NCBI RefSeq assembly: GCF_000429125.1
Contig: NZ_KE386849.1
Span: 1 to 64,000, forward strand
Origin: Aequorivita capsosiphonis DSM 23843
GTDB taxonomy: Bacteria; Bacteroidota; Bacteroidia; Flavobacteriales; Flavobacteriaceae
Direction of reading: 5' to 3'
Length of the DNA: 64,000 bases
Shown here: piece after piece, positions 1 through 10,600 of the stretch
Layout: each line of letters starts with the position of its first letter
Position numbering within the stretch: position 1 is the first letter of the stretch
Position numbers and translations under genes: made by a program
Notes under the pieces: generated by a model
What the model saw: the letters and a program-made list of their open reading frames with translations, nothing else
Databases searched by the model: none
What the model was told of the DNA's origin: nothing

Positions 1-17
1 ATGGCCAAAACTCTGTT

Positions 18-53
18 TCAATATGTAATTAATGAACGTATTTACTTCCGAAG
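18..53 (-). repeat. rRNA spacer repeat, copy A (boxA-like)
   Basis: Lies between tRNA-Ala and the 23S gene expected beyond the left edge. The + strand segment CAATATGT..ATGAACGTAT..TTCCGA recurs at 251-283 on the other side of tRNA-Ala. On the transcribed strand it reads ACGTTCATT..ACATATTG, which resembles the conserved antitermination/processing (boxA-type) element seen in Bacteroidetes rRNA spacers. The role is inferred; the duplication is seen directly. Confidence 0.45.
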
Positions 54-62
54 AAGAAAAAA

Positions 63-139
63 TGGTGGAGAATATCGGAGTCGAACCGATGACCTCCTGC
101 GTGCAAGGCAGGCGCTCTAGCCAGCTGAGCTAATCCCCC
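63..139 (-). tRNA. tRNA-Ala (anticodon TGC)
   Basis: The reverse complement begins GGGGGATTAGCTCAGC and ends with an encoded CCA (63-65). The acceptor pairs GGGGGAT with ATTCTCC, including two G-U pairs. The anticodon loop CTTGCAC gives TGC, and the T-arm carries GGTTCGACTCC. It sits in the 16S-23S internal spacer after tRNA-Ile, the usual bacterial arrangement, and is co-transcribed with 16S. Unlike its neighbour tRNA-Ile it encodes its own CCA. Confidence 0.97.
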
Positions 140-363
140 ATTTCTTAAATGAAATTCCAAAATTCTAAAATTCCAAATTCCAAAAAGGATAGGTATCCCA
201 ACTTCTAAAATTTCCTCTTCATACACCGGAGCTTTAAGCAAGGTGTAATCCAATATGTGTTTTATGAACGTATATTTCCGAGGAAATATTTGTTAGTATT
301 CAGTAGCAATTGCAGTATGCAGTTAAACTGCGCACTGTAAACTGTGACTGCTTACTTTTTTTG
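140..363. other. Spacer between tRNA-Ala and tRNA-Ile
   Basis: This non-coding rRNA spacer holds three things. At 148-186 there is a tract of degenerate AAATTCC/AAATTCT units, a low-complexity family that recurs elsewhere in the window (compare the insertion in mnmE). At 251-283 lies the second copy of the boxA-like element. At 296-350 there is a run of CAGT/ACTG-rich short motifs. No open frame here is credible. Confidence 0.6.
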
Positions 364-437
364 TAGTCTCAGGCAGACTCGAACTGCCGACCTCTACATT
401 ATCAGTGTAGCGCTCTAACCAGCTGAGCTATGAGACT
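364..437 (-). tRNA. tRNA-Ile (anticodon GAT)
   Basis: The reverse complement starts AGTCTCATAGCTCAGC and ends TGAGACTA. The acceptor AGTCTCA pairs perfectly with TGAGACT. The anticodon loop CTGATAA gives GAT, and the T-arm is GCAGTTCGAGTCTGC. The 3' CCA is not encoded (genomic bases read CAA after the discriminator A). It is the first tRNA in the 16S-23S spacer. The 438-598 stretch between it and 16S is non-coding spacer with repeated TTCAGTG motifs. Confidence 0.97.
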
Positions 438-598
438 TTAAAAAAAGTCTTCAGTGTTCAGTGTTCAGTAATCAGTTGTGACACTGACACTGTACCTGTT
501 GACCATAATATTATAAAATTGACAGCTAAACCAAGCAAGACTCCTTTGTTTTTCAATAAGAGTGTCTCTTTGTTGAATATTCGGTCGTCTTTCTCTAG

Positions 599-2125
<1,527 letters not shown>

Positions 2126-2379
2126 ATAATCTTCAATAATATTGCGACCATACTTCAGTAAGAGCTCGACTCTCAAAAAAATCTCAGAAAATCTTACTTA
2201 GTTTAGTTTCTTTGTTGACCAACATTCTTTCGAATGTTAATCTACGCTGTCAATTTCAATATCTCAATGAACTTTTCCCTATAATTATAAGGAGTCAATT
2301 TGTCGATGGAACGGAGTTGAACCGTTGCTGTTACTGCCTCTCACCGTGTTTTTAAATAACCTGCTTCCCTAAGCGGGTG

Positions 2380-2409
2380 CAAATATACAACTCTTTTTTA
2401 AACCCACAA
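2380..2409 (-). promoter_or_regulatory. rRNA promoter P1 (gene-proximal)
   Basis: On the minus strand there is a TTG (complement of 2407-2409), a 19-base spacer and TATATTTG (complement of 2380-2387). This matches the Bacteroidetes vegetative sigma consensus TTTG-N19-TAnnTTTG. Transcription would begin near 2373, about 250 bases before 16S. Confidence 0.75.
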
Positions 2410-2526
2410 GCTTTTTGTGAAAATAAATTAAAAAAGTTTTTTAAAGATCGTTTTGCTTTTTTCAACAACACTAGCTGTTACCCTAAGCAAACCTTCGCAA
2501 AACGCTTCGGCTTCCGTAGGCGGGTG

Positions 2527-2557
2527 CAAATATAGAACCCTTTTTTTAACCTCACAA
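2527..2557 (-). promoter_or_regulatory. rRNA promoter P2
   Basis: The minus strand carries TTG (complement of 2555-2557), a 20-base spacer and TATATTTG (complement of 2527-2534). It lies in an imperfect duplication of the P1 segment; both are followed by GCACCCGC and preceded by A/T tracts. Confidence 0.7.
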
Positions 2558-2642
2558 TACTTTTTTAATAAAAGTTTAAAAGAATTTTTAAAGAACGTTT
2601 CGCCTTGCTCTACAACCCACAAGCTGTAATCCTAAGCGGCTG

Positions 2643-2673
2643 CAAATATAGAACGCTTTTCAATACCCACAAA
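2643..2673 (-). promoter_or_regulatory. rRNA promoter P3 (distal)
   Basis: The minus strand carries TTTG (complement of 2670-2673), a 19-base spacer and TATATTTG (complement of 2643-2650), followed by GCAGCCGC. It is the third repeat of the promoter segment and has the best consensus match of the three. The 2674-2906 stretch upstream has no gene. Confidence 0.75.
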
Positions 2674-2906
2674 CTATTATAAGCCTTTTTTTTTATTAAT
2701 TCTTGAACGGATATTCAAGTGGCTGAATGAACAATACTTAGAGGAAAAATAAAATGAAAACAATTTATGACTCTTAACTATCCGGTACATTTAACAGTAT
2801 CCGACTATTGCTGTAGTTAATAAGGTCTGTTTAAAACAATCCAAAAAATAAAAGAGCGAACTACAAACATACCATGTTTGTAAATTCTATGCAATAGCCT
2901 GATATA

Positions 2907-3608
2907 TTAGTTATTAACAGTTTTTTTATTCCAGCTAGCCTTCAAATCCAGATAATCTATCGGAAACGCTGGTAGCTGTCGATCAAGCCTACCTTCCTGG
3001 AAAGACCTTTCTAAAATATCCTCAATCAAGTAATCTTCCTTTTCTTCGAATGGGCGATACTCTTCTTTTAATGATATCTCAAAAAAGCTCGCTGTAGTGT
3101 TATACCAAAACGCTCGCCACCCTGTACGTAGTTCTTTTACTAGGTCAAAAGCTGTACGGCCGGTTTGTCTATGGATTAACTTTACCAATATTTGACCTTC
3201 TGTATGCGTGAGCTTTTTTAACTGTTCGGAGAATTCACCTTCAATGTATTTCTGAACGCGTTTGGTGTATATTCTTTGATCTCTTCTCTTATCAAGCGTT
3301 TTTAATCTTTCGGTCATTGTGGTAAGGCGTTCCGAAGCCATTTTGGCATACGGATATACTTTTCGTGTTTTTCTTCTTAATATAATGTAACGCCTTCTAT
3401 CCTGCTCAGATCCAAATTTTAGTTTGTCCAGAAGGATCACTTCATCTAGATCTATCATTTCACGAGCAATGGTATCTCCCGCTATTATATAATACATCAC
3501 TTCGGAAGAATCATTTTTCTTTTTTAGATACTCAGAATCGCTTTGCCCATAGGTTGAAGACAAACCAATAAAAAATAGGACTATATATATAGGTATAAAA
3601 TATTTCAT
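2907..3608 (-). CDS. DUF4294 domain-containing protein
   Basis: 233 residues. The N-terminus MKYFIPIYIVLFFIGLSSTYG is a clear Sec signal peptide, so the protein should be periplasmic or secreted. The mature part is charged and mostly helical, with RRRYIILRRKTRKVYPYAK near residues 71-89 and HRQTGRTAFDLVKELRTGWR near 146-165. This architecture matches the Bacteroidetes family DUF4294, which has no established function. It is monocistronic and divergent from the M42 peptidase at 3734. Family call is from recognition of conserved segments. Confidence 0.85.
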   Translation of the reverse strand: MKYFIPIYIVLFFIGLSSTYGQSDSEYLKKKNDSSEVMYYIIAGDTIAREMIDLDEVILLDKLKFGSEQDRRRYIILRRKTRKVYPYAKMASERLTTMTERLKTLDKRRDQRIYTKRVQKYIEGEFSEQLKKLTHTEGQILVKLIHRQTGRTAFDLVKELRTGWRAFWYNTTASFFEISLKEEYRPFEEKEDYLIEDILERSFQEGRLDRQLPAFPIDYLDLKASWNKKTVNN

Positions 3609-3733
3609 TAGGTTCCTTTATGAAAAGATGTATATCATCCAAAAACGTTCCAAAAATAAGCAAATTGCATTGCCTTGCTTAATAAGAAATTGCTAATTTT
3701 ACCAGACACTACTTTTCAGAATAAAAACAAACT

Positions 3734-4819
3734 ATGACTACTTCAATATTAAACGAAAAATCACTTCAATTTTTAGAGCAATACTTAAACAATGCCGCCC
3801 CGACGGGATATGAATGGGATGGTCAAAAAATATGGATGGAATACCTTAAACCACATGTGGACGAATTTATTACTGACACATACGGAACAGCAGTTGGGGT
3901 TATAAATCCAAAAGCAAAATTTAAAGTAGTCATTGAAGGTCATGCCGATGAAATATCCTGGTATGTAAACTACATCAGTGACGATGGACTGCTCTATGTA
4001 GTTAGAAACGGAGGCAGTGATCACCAGATTGCGCCTTCAAAAATCGTAAACATTCACACCAAAAACGGGATTGTAAAAGGAGTTTTTGGCTGGCCAGCGA
4101 TCCATACACGCAATAAAGCAAAGGAAGAAGCGCCTAAACCGGACAATATTTTTATTGATGTAGGAGCAAAAGATAAGGAAGAGGTTGAAAAAATGGGAAT
4201 TCATGTGGGCTGCGTTATTACCTATCCCGATCCATTTCATATTTTAAATAAAGATAAGTTTGTGTGTCGCGCGCTGGACAACAGAATGGGCGGTTTTATG
4301 ATTGCAGAAGTAGCTAGGTTGCTTCACGAAAACAAACAAGAACTTCCTTTTGGACTTTATATTACGAATTCAGTACAGGAGGAAATTGGACTTCGTGGCG
4401 CCCAGATGATTGCCGAACGCATTAAGCCAAATGTCGCCATAGTTACGGATGTTACCCACGATACCACTACCCCAATGATCGATAAAAAGAAGCAAGGACA
4501 CGCTGAAATTGGTTGCGGGCCGGTAATTGCTTATGCGCCAGCCGTACAGCAAAAACTGCGAGACTTAATAGTTGAAACTGCCGAAAAGAAAATGATTCCT
4601 TTCCAAAGGGCTGCACTTTCGCGAGCAACGGGAACTGATACCGATGCATTTGCTTACAGTAATGAGGGTGTAGCGAGTGCTTTAATCTCTCTTCCGCTTC
4701 GTTATATGCATACTACCGTTGAAATGGTTCATCGCGATGATGTTGAGAATGTGATCAAACTTATTTATGAAACACTTCTAAATATTAAAGACGGCGAAAC
4801 TTTTAGTTATTTTAAATAA
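3734..4819 (+). CDS. M42 family metallopeptidase (FrvX-like aminopeptidase)
   Basis: 361 residues, cytosolic, no signal peptide. All residues of the dinuclear-zinc M42 aminopeptidase site are visible: H70 and D72 in EGHADEISW, D182 in ALDNRMGG, the catalytic pair E216-E217 in QEEIGLRGA, D239 in VTDVTHDT and H326 in RYMHTTVE. Length is typical. M42 enzymes form tetrahedral dodecamers that trim peptides from the N-terminus; the exact specificity is not predictable here. The gene stands alone between a DUF4294 gene and a convergent symporter gene, with 15 bases separating the two stop codons. Confidence 0.93.
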   Translation: MTTSILNEKSLQFLEQYLNNAAPTGYEWDGQKIWMEYLKPHVDEFITDTYGTAVGVINPKAKFKVVIEGHADEISWYVNYISDDGLLYVVRNGGSDHQIAPSKIVNIHTKNGIVKGVFGWPAIHTRNKAKEEAPKPDNIFIDVGAKDKEEVEKMGIHVGCVITYPDPFHILNKDKFVCRALDNRMGGFMIAEVARLLHENKQELPFGLYITNSVQEEIGLRGAQMIAERIKPNVAIVTDVTHDTTTPMIDKKKQGHAEIGCGPVIAYAPAVQQKLRDLIVETAEKKMIPFQRAALSRATGTDTDAFAYSNEGVASALISLPLRYMHTTVEMVHRDDVENVIKLIYETLLNIKDGETFSYFK

Positions 4820-4834
4820 AATTAATAAATGAAT

Positions 4835-6211
4835 CTAGTTTTCGTTTTTTAATTTTTCAAAATAAATCTTTGCTTGCTTAATAACTTTTGGCGCAAGAAT
4901 TATGGTTGCCGTCATGGTAGGTATTGCCATCATCGCAAAGAATGTATCTATCAAGTTAATCATCATACTGAGCGAAGTGGTGGCACCTACTAGAATACTT
5001 ATAATATAGAAGTAGTTATAAATTCCTTTATTTTTGGCGCCAAAGAGAAACGACATACACTTTGTTCCATAATAGGAATAGGAAAAAAGTGAGGAAATAC
5101 TAAATACCAGAATACAAGCCAACAAAGCGTATTTTCCGAAGTAAGGAATGCTCTCTTCAAATGCCGAAGCAGTTAGGCTCACACCATTTGCATCGCTACT
5201 TTGCCAAACGCCCGTAACTAATATTGCCAAAGCTGTAAGCGTACAAATAATCAAAGTATCAATGGCTGGCCCCAACATGGCCACCAAACCTTCCCGAATA
5301 GGCTCACTGGTCTTAGCCGCTCCGTGTGCCATAGGTGCCGTACCAATTCCAGCTTCATTGGAAAATGCACCACGACGGATTCCCAATAAGATAATCCCAC
5401 CAATTGCGCCACCTAGAAAAGCATCACCTTTATAAAAATTCGCAGAAATGGCATCGGTAAAAATCAACCCCAAATATTTTGGGACTACATCTATATGAAT
5501 TCCCAAAATAATCAACACCAAAACAAAATAAAGCGCGACCATTCCAGGCACCAATTTGGAAGCGGTTTTACTAATTCGCGACAAACCTCCTAAAATAACT
5601 ACCACGGTTATACCAGCTAAGACCAAACCTATAACTAAGTCCGTTATAAAACCGCTGTAAAGGCCCGCTGGTTTTAATAGAATATCATTAATGGCCTGCG
5701 TCAATTGGTTTACGTTAAAGACTGGCAAAGCACCAACCAGTCCAGCAATACTAAAAAAAATGGCTAGTGGCATCCATTTTCTTCCTAATCCTTCAATTAT
5801 AAAATACATAGGACCTCCCTGAATTTTTCCTTCGCTATCTTTCCCGCGATAAAGAATTGCTAATGTTGCCGTGAAGAACTTGGTTGACATTCCGATAACC
5901 GCACTCACCCACATCCAAAAAACAGCTCCAGGACCGCCAATGGCAATTGCTACCGCGACTCCGGCAATATTTCCCATCCCCACTGTTGCTGATAATGCTG
6001 TGGTCAAGGCCTGAAAATGGGTTATTTCACCTAAATCACTCTCATTGTCATATTTTCCTCGAAGTACCGCAAGCGCATGTCCCAAATATCGAAACGGTAA
6101 AAATTGAATACGGATTAAAAGGTAGAGCCCACCCCCTATTAATAGTATCAACAACGGTAAACCCCAAGCTGCAGATGCTATCTCTTCAATAAAACTGTCT
6201 ATTTTTTCCAA
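4835..6211 (-). CDS. Alanine or glycine:cation symporter (AGCS family)
   Basis: 458 residues with about ten hydrophobic membrane segments. AGCS hallmarks are present: GMGNIAGVAVAIAIGGPGAV around residues 78-97, TKFFTATLAILYRGKD near 110-125 and RRGAFSNEAGIGTAPMAHGA in the second half (the family signature NEAG.G.AP). Members of this family import alanine or glycine with Na+ or H+. The protein is full length and in the inner membrane. It is convergent with the M42 gene and divergent from the PagL-like gene, so probably a single-gene unit. Confidence 0.93.
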   Translation of the reverse strand: MEKIDSFIEEIASAAWGLPLLILLIGGGLYLLIRIQFLPFRYLGHALAVLRGKYDNESDLGEITHFQALTTALSATVGMGNIAGVAVAIAIGGPGAVFWMWVSAVIGMSTKFFTATLAILYRGKDSEGKIQGGPMYFIIEGLGRKWMPLAIFFSIAGLVGALPVFNVNQLTQAINDILLKPAGLYSGFITDLVIGLVLAGITVVVILGGLSRISKTASKLVPGMVALYFVLVLIILGIHIDVVPKYLGLIFTDAISANFYKGDAFLGGAIGGIILLGIRRGAFSNEAGIGTAPMAHGAAKTSEPIREGLVAMLGPAIDTLIICTLTALAILVTGVWQSSDANGVSLTASAFEESIPYFGKYALLACILVFSISSLFSYSYYGTKCMSFLFGAKNKGIYNYFYIISILVGATTSLSMMINLIDTFFAMMAIPTMTATIILAPKVIKQAKIYFEKLKNEN

Positions 6212-6289
6212 AGCCTTTTTTTAAATATTTCTGTAATGTATGATTAAAATTTTTATAATTAATCGGGAAATTGTTACTTGCAAAACCAA

Positions 6290-7555
6290 ATGAAAAACAA
6301 ATTAACTGTTTTACTACTATTACTGCCAATTTTTATCTTTGGCCAATCAGAATTTGATTGGAAAAAAAGTGCCTTTACTTTTACGCCAGAATTCCTTTTT
6401 GGTAAAACCATGGAAGCTAATGAAGGATTTCCAGAAACTCAATTTCAAAAGCAACTTGTTTTCAGTTTTGGACGCTATCACACTAACAATCCTCAGCAAT
6501 GGGCGCAACAAATAAAGGGTCCTAAGACCGGCTTTTCCATTGGAGTTACTGATTTTGGAAATTTAGACAGTTTGGGAATTGCCATATCGGCATCCCCTTT
6601 TATTGAGTTTAAAGCCTTTGGAAGTGACCGGTTCAAAATACTTACTGCCATGGGGGCTTCATATTTTACAAGGAAATTTCATCCTGAAACAAATCCTCAA
6701 AACATCGCTGTTACAACAGATATTACTTGGGCATTTAGAATGTATTTTTATTATCAAATGTTTTCTACGCGAAATATTGACTGGCGAACTGGGATTGGTT
6801 ATTCACATCACTCCAATGGGCATACCCGTTTGCTGAACCAAGGTTATAATTCATTTTTAGTAAGTATTTCGGCAGATATAAGAAATCCATTTAAACATTC
6901 CGAAACTCTTCCAACAGAACCAATTCCGAAATATAAAAGAACCATCAATCATTATTTTGCGTTTCGCGGAGGAATAGGTCAAAATGTATTCGCCTTGGCT
7001 TTTAACGATAAACAGAATGTTTACACAATCGCTGGCGAATACGGCCGCGTTTACAACATCACCTTTAAGGTTGGGATCGGGTTTTACTACAGGTTCTACC
7101 AACATTATTACGACTATATTAAAGGAAACGAATCTTTGGTGCAGGCCGGAAGGGAATTTGACTATTTCAGAAGTAATCCGTGGTATTACGCTACCAATCT
7201 GGGTTTAAGTATTCACGGTGAAATATTTTTAAATCACGTAGGTATCGATCTTCAATTGGGTTATAATCTTCATAAACCCGCCTATAAAATGGACTATCGG
7301 ATCAATGAAGGCTGGCAGGATGCACCTCGCGAAATTTCAAAAGGCTGGGTTTTGGGTACCATAGATTCGAAATTTAAAAAGAAGTATCGTCTCTCTTCCC
7401 GCTTAGGACTGAAATATTACTTAATAGGAATGGAAAAAGCGCCAAAAAACAATTGGTATGTTGGCGCTCATTTAAATGCAAATTTAGGTCAAGCAGATTT
7501 TAGCGAGTTGAGCTTAGGTTATGTGCATAGTTTTAATTTTAGGGAAAGAAAGTAA
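6290..7555 (+). CDS. PagL-like lipid A deacylase / acyloxyacyl hydrolase family outer-membrane protein
   Basis: 421 residues from the ATG at 6290; a TTG four codons earlier is possible, but the ATG directly precedes the signal peptide KNKLTVLLLLLPIFIFGQ. The mature protein alternates short hydrophobic and polar segments, as in an outer-membrane beta-barrel. The segment GIGYSHHSNGHT (about residues 168-179) carries the H-x-S-N motif of PagL lipid A 3-O-deacylase, where His and Ser are catalytic. The catalytic Glu known from PagL is not obvious at the matching distance, and the C-terminal half is longer than PagL. Function on lipid A is therefore probable, not certain. Confidence 0.7.
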   Translation: MKNKLTVLLLLLPIFIFGQSEFDWKKSAFTFTPEFLFGKTMEANEGFPETQFQKQLVFSFGRYHTNNPQQWAQQIKGPKTGFSIGVTDFGNLDSLGIAISASPFIEFKAFGSDRFKILTAMGASYFTRKFHPETNPQNIAVTTDITWAFRMYFYYQMFSTRNIDWRTGIGYSHHSNGHTRLLNQGYNSFLVSISADIRNPFKHSETLPTEPIPKYKRTINHYFAFRGGIGQNVFALAFNDKQNVYTIAGEYGRVYNITFKVGIGFYYRFYQHYYDYIKGNESLVQAGREFDYFRSNPWYYATNLGLSIHGEIFLNHVGIDLQLGYNLHKPAYKMDYRINEGWQDAPREISKGWVLGTIDSKFKKKYRLSSRLGLKYYLIGMEKAPKNNWYVGAHLNANLGQADFSELSLGYVHSFNFRERK

Positions 7556-7582
7556 AAAACCCCTTCCGAAGAAGAGGTTTTT
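7555..7582. terminator. Bidirectional terminator
   Basis: AAAAACCCCTTC-CGAA-GAAGAGGTTTTT forms a hairpin with an A tract on one side and a T tract on the other. It lies between the PagL-like gene (+) and the convergent 2043-residue gene (-), and could serve both. Confidence 0.65.
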
Positions 7583-7607
7583 AGAATTTAAATTTATTTC
7601 TGAAGAA

Positions 7608-10600
7608 TTATCTAGCCAATATCAACCTATGTGTTGAGCTTGAAATTTCAGAAACTATTTTGATAACATAAACCCCATTAGAATAACTACTGAAGTCCAT
7701 ATCGTTTTCACCATTTGTAGCTCTGTAATTGCGAACTATTTTCCCTGAACCTAATTCCACAATCGTAATTTGCAAATCGTTTCCAAAAGTTGCTGGAATT
7801 TTTGCTGTTGCAAAACCTCTTGATGGGTTTGGATAGATTAGAATTCCGCTTCCGCCTTCTGTAATATCTTCAATAGATAGCAGAATAGTTTGTGCTTCAA
7901 AAGCTCCAATATCACGAATTCCTTCAAAAATAGCTTGTTCAATTTGATCGTTGAATAAATCTGCGGGATCTCCAGCGTTATACGCCAATGAACCTAATAA
8001 AAGCTCGTGGGTTTCCGTAACACCTCCGTTATTCTGAAGTGGGCCAAGCATTGGGTCAACTTCTTCAATATCATTAGCTTGCTCAGAAAAACTACTTGCA
8101 TCATCTGTTCCAATTAAGTTATAATCGTTAGATACTAAAGTTCCACTTACATCCATTCCTGAAGTTGCAGTGTTTAAAGCAACCAAGGTATTTTTAAGCG
8201 AAATAGTTGTTTCACCCTCAATACCTCCACCTGTTGAACCAGCAGTATTCATAGCAACAGTAACAGCATTTAAGTCAAAACTTGCACCATTGTTATAAAC
8301 GGCACCACCAGCACCGTTAGATGAGTTACTAGAAAGTGTGCTTCTCATAACAATCACATCACCTCCACTTGTATTGTGAATCGCTCCACCTGTGCTTGAT
8401 CCAGCAGTTGCATTGTTGTTAGAAATTGTTGTAGTAATCACCTCAACCATTCCTCCGTTGTTGAATACGCCAGCACCACCATCATCTGTAGCAGTTCCGA
8501 ATGTACTGTTTCCGTCAATAGTTGAAGTGTCAATACTCATTACTGTTCCGCTTTGGTTCCAAAGGCCACCACCTTCACGGGCAGCTTCGTTTCCTGAAAC
8601 TATACTTCCTGAAATGGTAATCAACCCACTGTTTCCAGTTACGTGAAGACCACCTCCATTTCCTGGTGCAGCCATTCCAGCCGTTCCATTTACATCATTA
8701 TCCATCATATCTGAATTTGTGAAAGTAAGCGTGCCGTCAATTATTTCAATAGCTCCACCAGCTCTATTTGCTGAATTTCCATTAAATGAAGAGTCTGTGA
8801 TTGTAACATCACCCGCAGTACTTAACAACCCACCACCAGAACCTAAAGTTCCTGTAGAAAGATTGTTTGAAATCACAGTTCCGTTAACAATATTTAGTGT
8901 TCCACCATTGTTGAAAACACCTCCTCCACCGTTGTCGGCATCGGCTCCTTGTGCAGTGTTTGCATCAATCATCATTCCATCTACTGTCATAATTCCTGCA
9001 CCGTTCCAAAGTGCGCCACCTTCGGCAGCAGAAATGTTCCCAGTTGCAGAACCACCTGTGATGTTTGAATCACCAGCACCTGTAATATGAAGTCCTCCTC
9101 CATTTCCTGGGGATGCAGAAGTTGTATTTGAAGTAAAGATTACATTGGTAAGATTCAACTCACTTCCTACAATTGAATTTTCTTCAATTCCACCACCAGC
9201 TCTCATTGAAGTGTTTCCACTTAATTCAGAGTTTGAAACTGTTAAAACTCCAAGATTATTCAAAATACCACCACCAGAACCAGCGGCTCCGTCAGCAATG
9301 TTATTTGAAATTGTAGCATTCATAACAACTAATGTTCCCATTTCGTTAAAAATACCGCCACCACCTTGATCGGCATCGGCTCCACTTGCCGTGTTTCCAT
9401 CAACGATTGTTCCATCAATAGTCATTGTTCCTGCTCCGTTCCAATATGCACCACCTTCAGCTGATGCAGTATTTCCGCTTGCAGTTCCACCAGTTATATT
9501 AGAATCTCCAGCACCTGAAATATGAAGTCCACCACCGTTTCCAGGAGCAGAAGCTGAGCTGTTGTTCATTAAATTAGCATTTGTCAAAGTCAAAAGACTT
9601 CCTGCAACCGATTTTTCTTCAATTGCACCACCGGCACGCATTGAAGTGTTTCCAGTTAAATCTGAATCTGTAACAGTAAGCGTTCCTTCATTGTTAAAAA
9701 TTCCACCACCAGAACCAGCGGCTCCATCAGCGATGTTATTTGAAATTGTAGCATTTAATACATTTAAAGTACCTCCATTGTTGAAGATTCCTGCACCACC
9801 ATCATCGGCCATAGGACCGCTAGCGATGTTTGCATCTATTGTGGTTCCATCAACTGTCATAATACCAGCTCCATTCCAAAGGCCACCACCTTCGCGAGAT
9901 GCCGTGTTTCCACTTAGGTTTCCACCAGTAATGTTTGAATCACCAGCGCCCGAAATATGAAGTCCACCTCCGTTTCCGGGAGCAGAAGCTGTGCTGTTAT
10001 TCATTAAATCTGTATTGGTTATTGTGAGAAGACTTCCTGCAATTGAATTTTCTTCAATAGCACCACCTGCTCTCATTGACGTATTTCCTGTTAATTCAGA
10101 ATCGGTAACTGTTAAACTTCCTAGGTTGTTCAAAATACCTCCACCAGAACCTGCGCTTCCGTTAGCAATATTATTACTGATCGTTGTTCCATTTTGAACA
10201 ATTAAAGTACCACCTTCATTGAAAACACCTCCACCACCTTGGTCTACATCGTTTCCGCTTGCGGTGTTTCCATCTATTTCTACATTATCAACAGTCATCG
10301 TTCCGCTTCCGTTCCATAAGCCTCCACCTTCAGCAGTTGCTATGTTTCCGTTTACGGTACCATTTGTAATATTCGCTATTCCGGGACCAGTAATATGAAG
10401 TCCACCACCGTTTCCAGGAGCACTTTCAGCAGTATTGTTATCTAAGTTTGTATTTAAAAGTGTAATGTTTCCAGGAGTTACTGAAGAATTGTCTTCAATT
10501 CCACCACCAGCTCTTTTTGCTGAATTATTTGAAATATTAGAGTCGTTTACAGTTAAAGAACCTCCATCCACATTTTGAATTCCACCACCAGAACCAGCAG

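Noticed and set aside
2428-2622. 64-residue minus-strand frame upstream of 16S
   Set aside because: It covers two of the three rRNA promoters and has no protein-like conservation pattern or family match.
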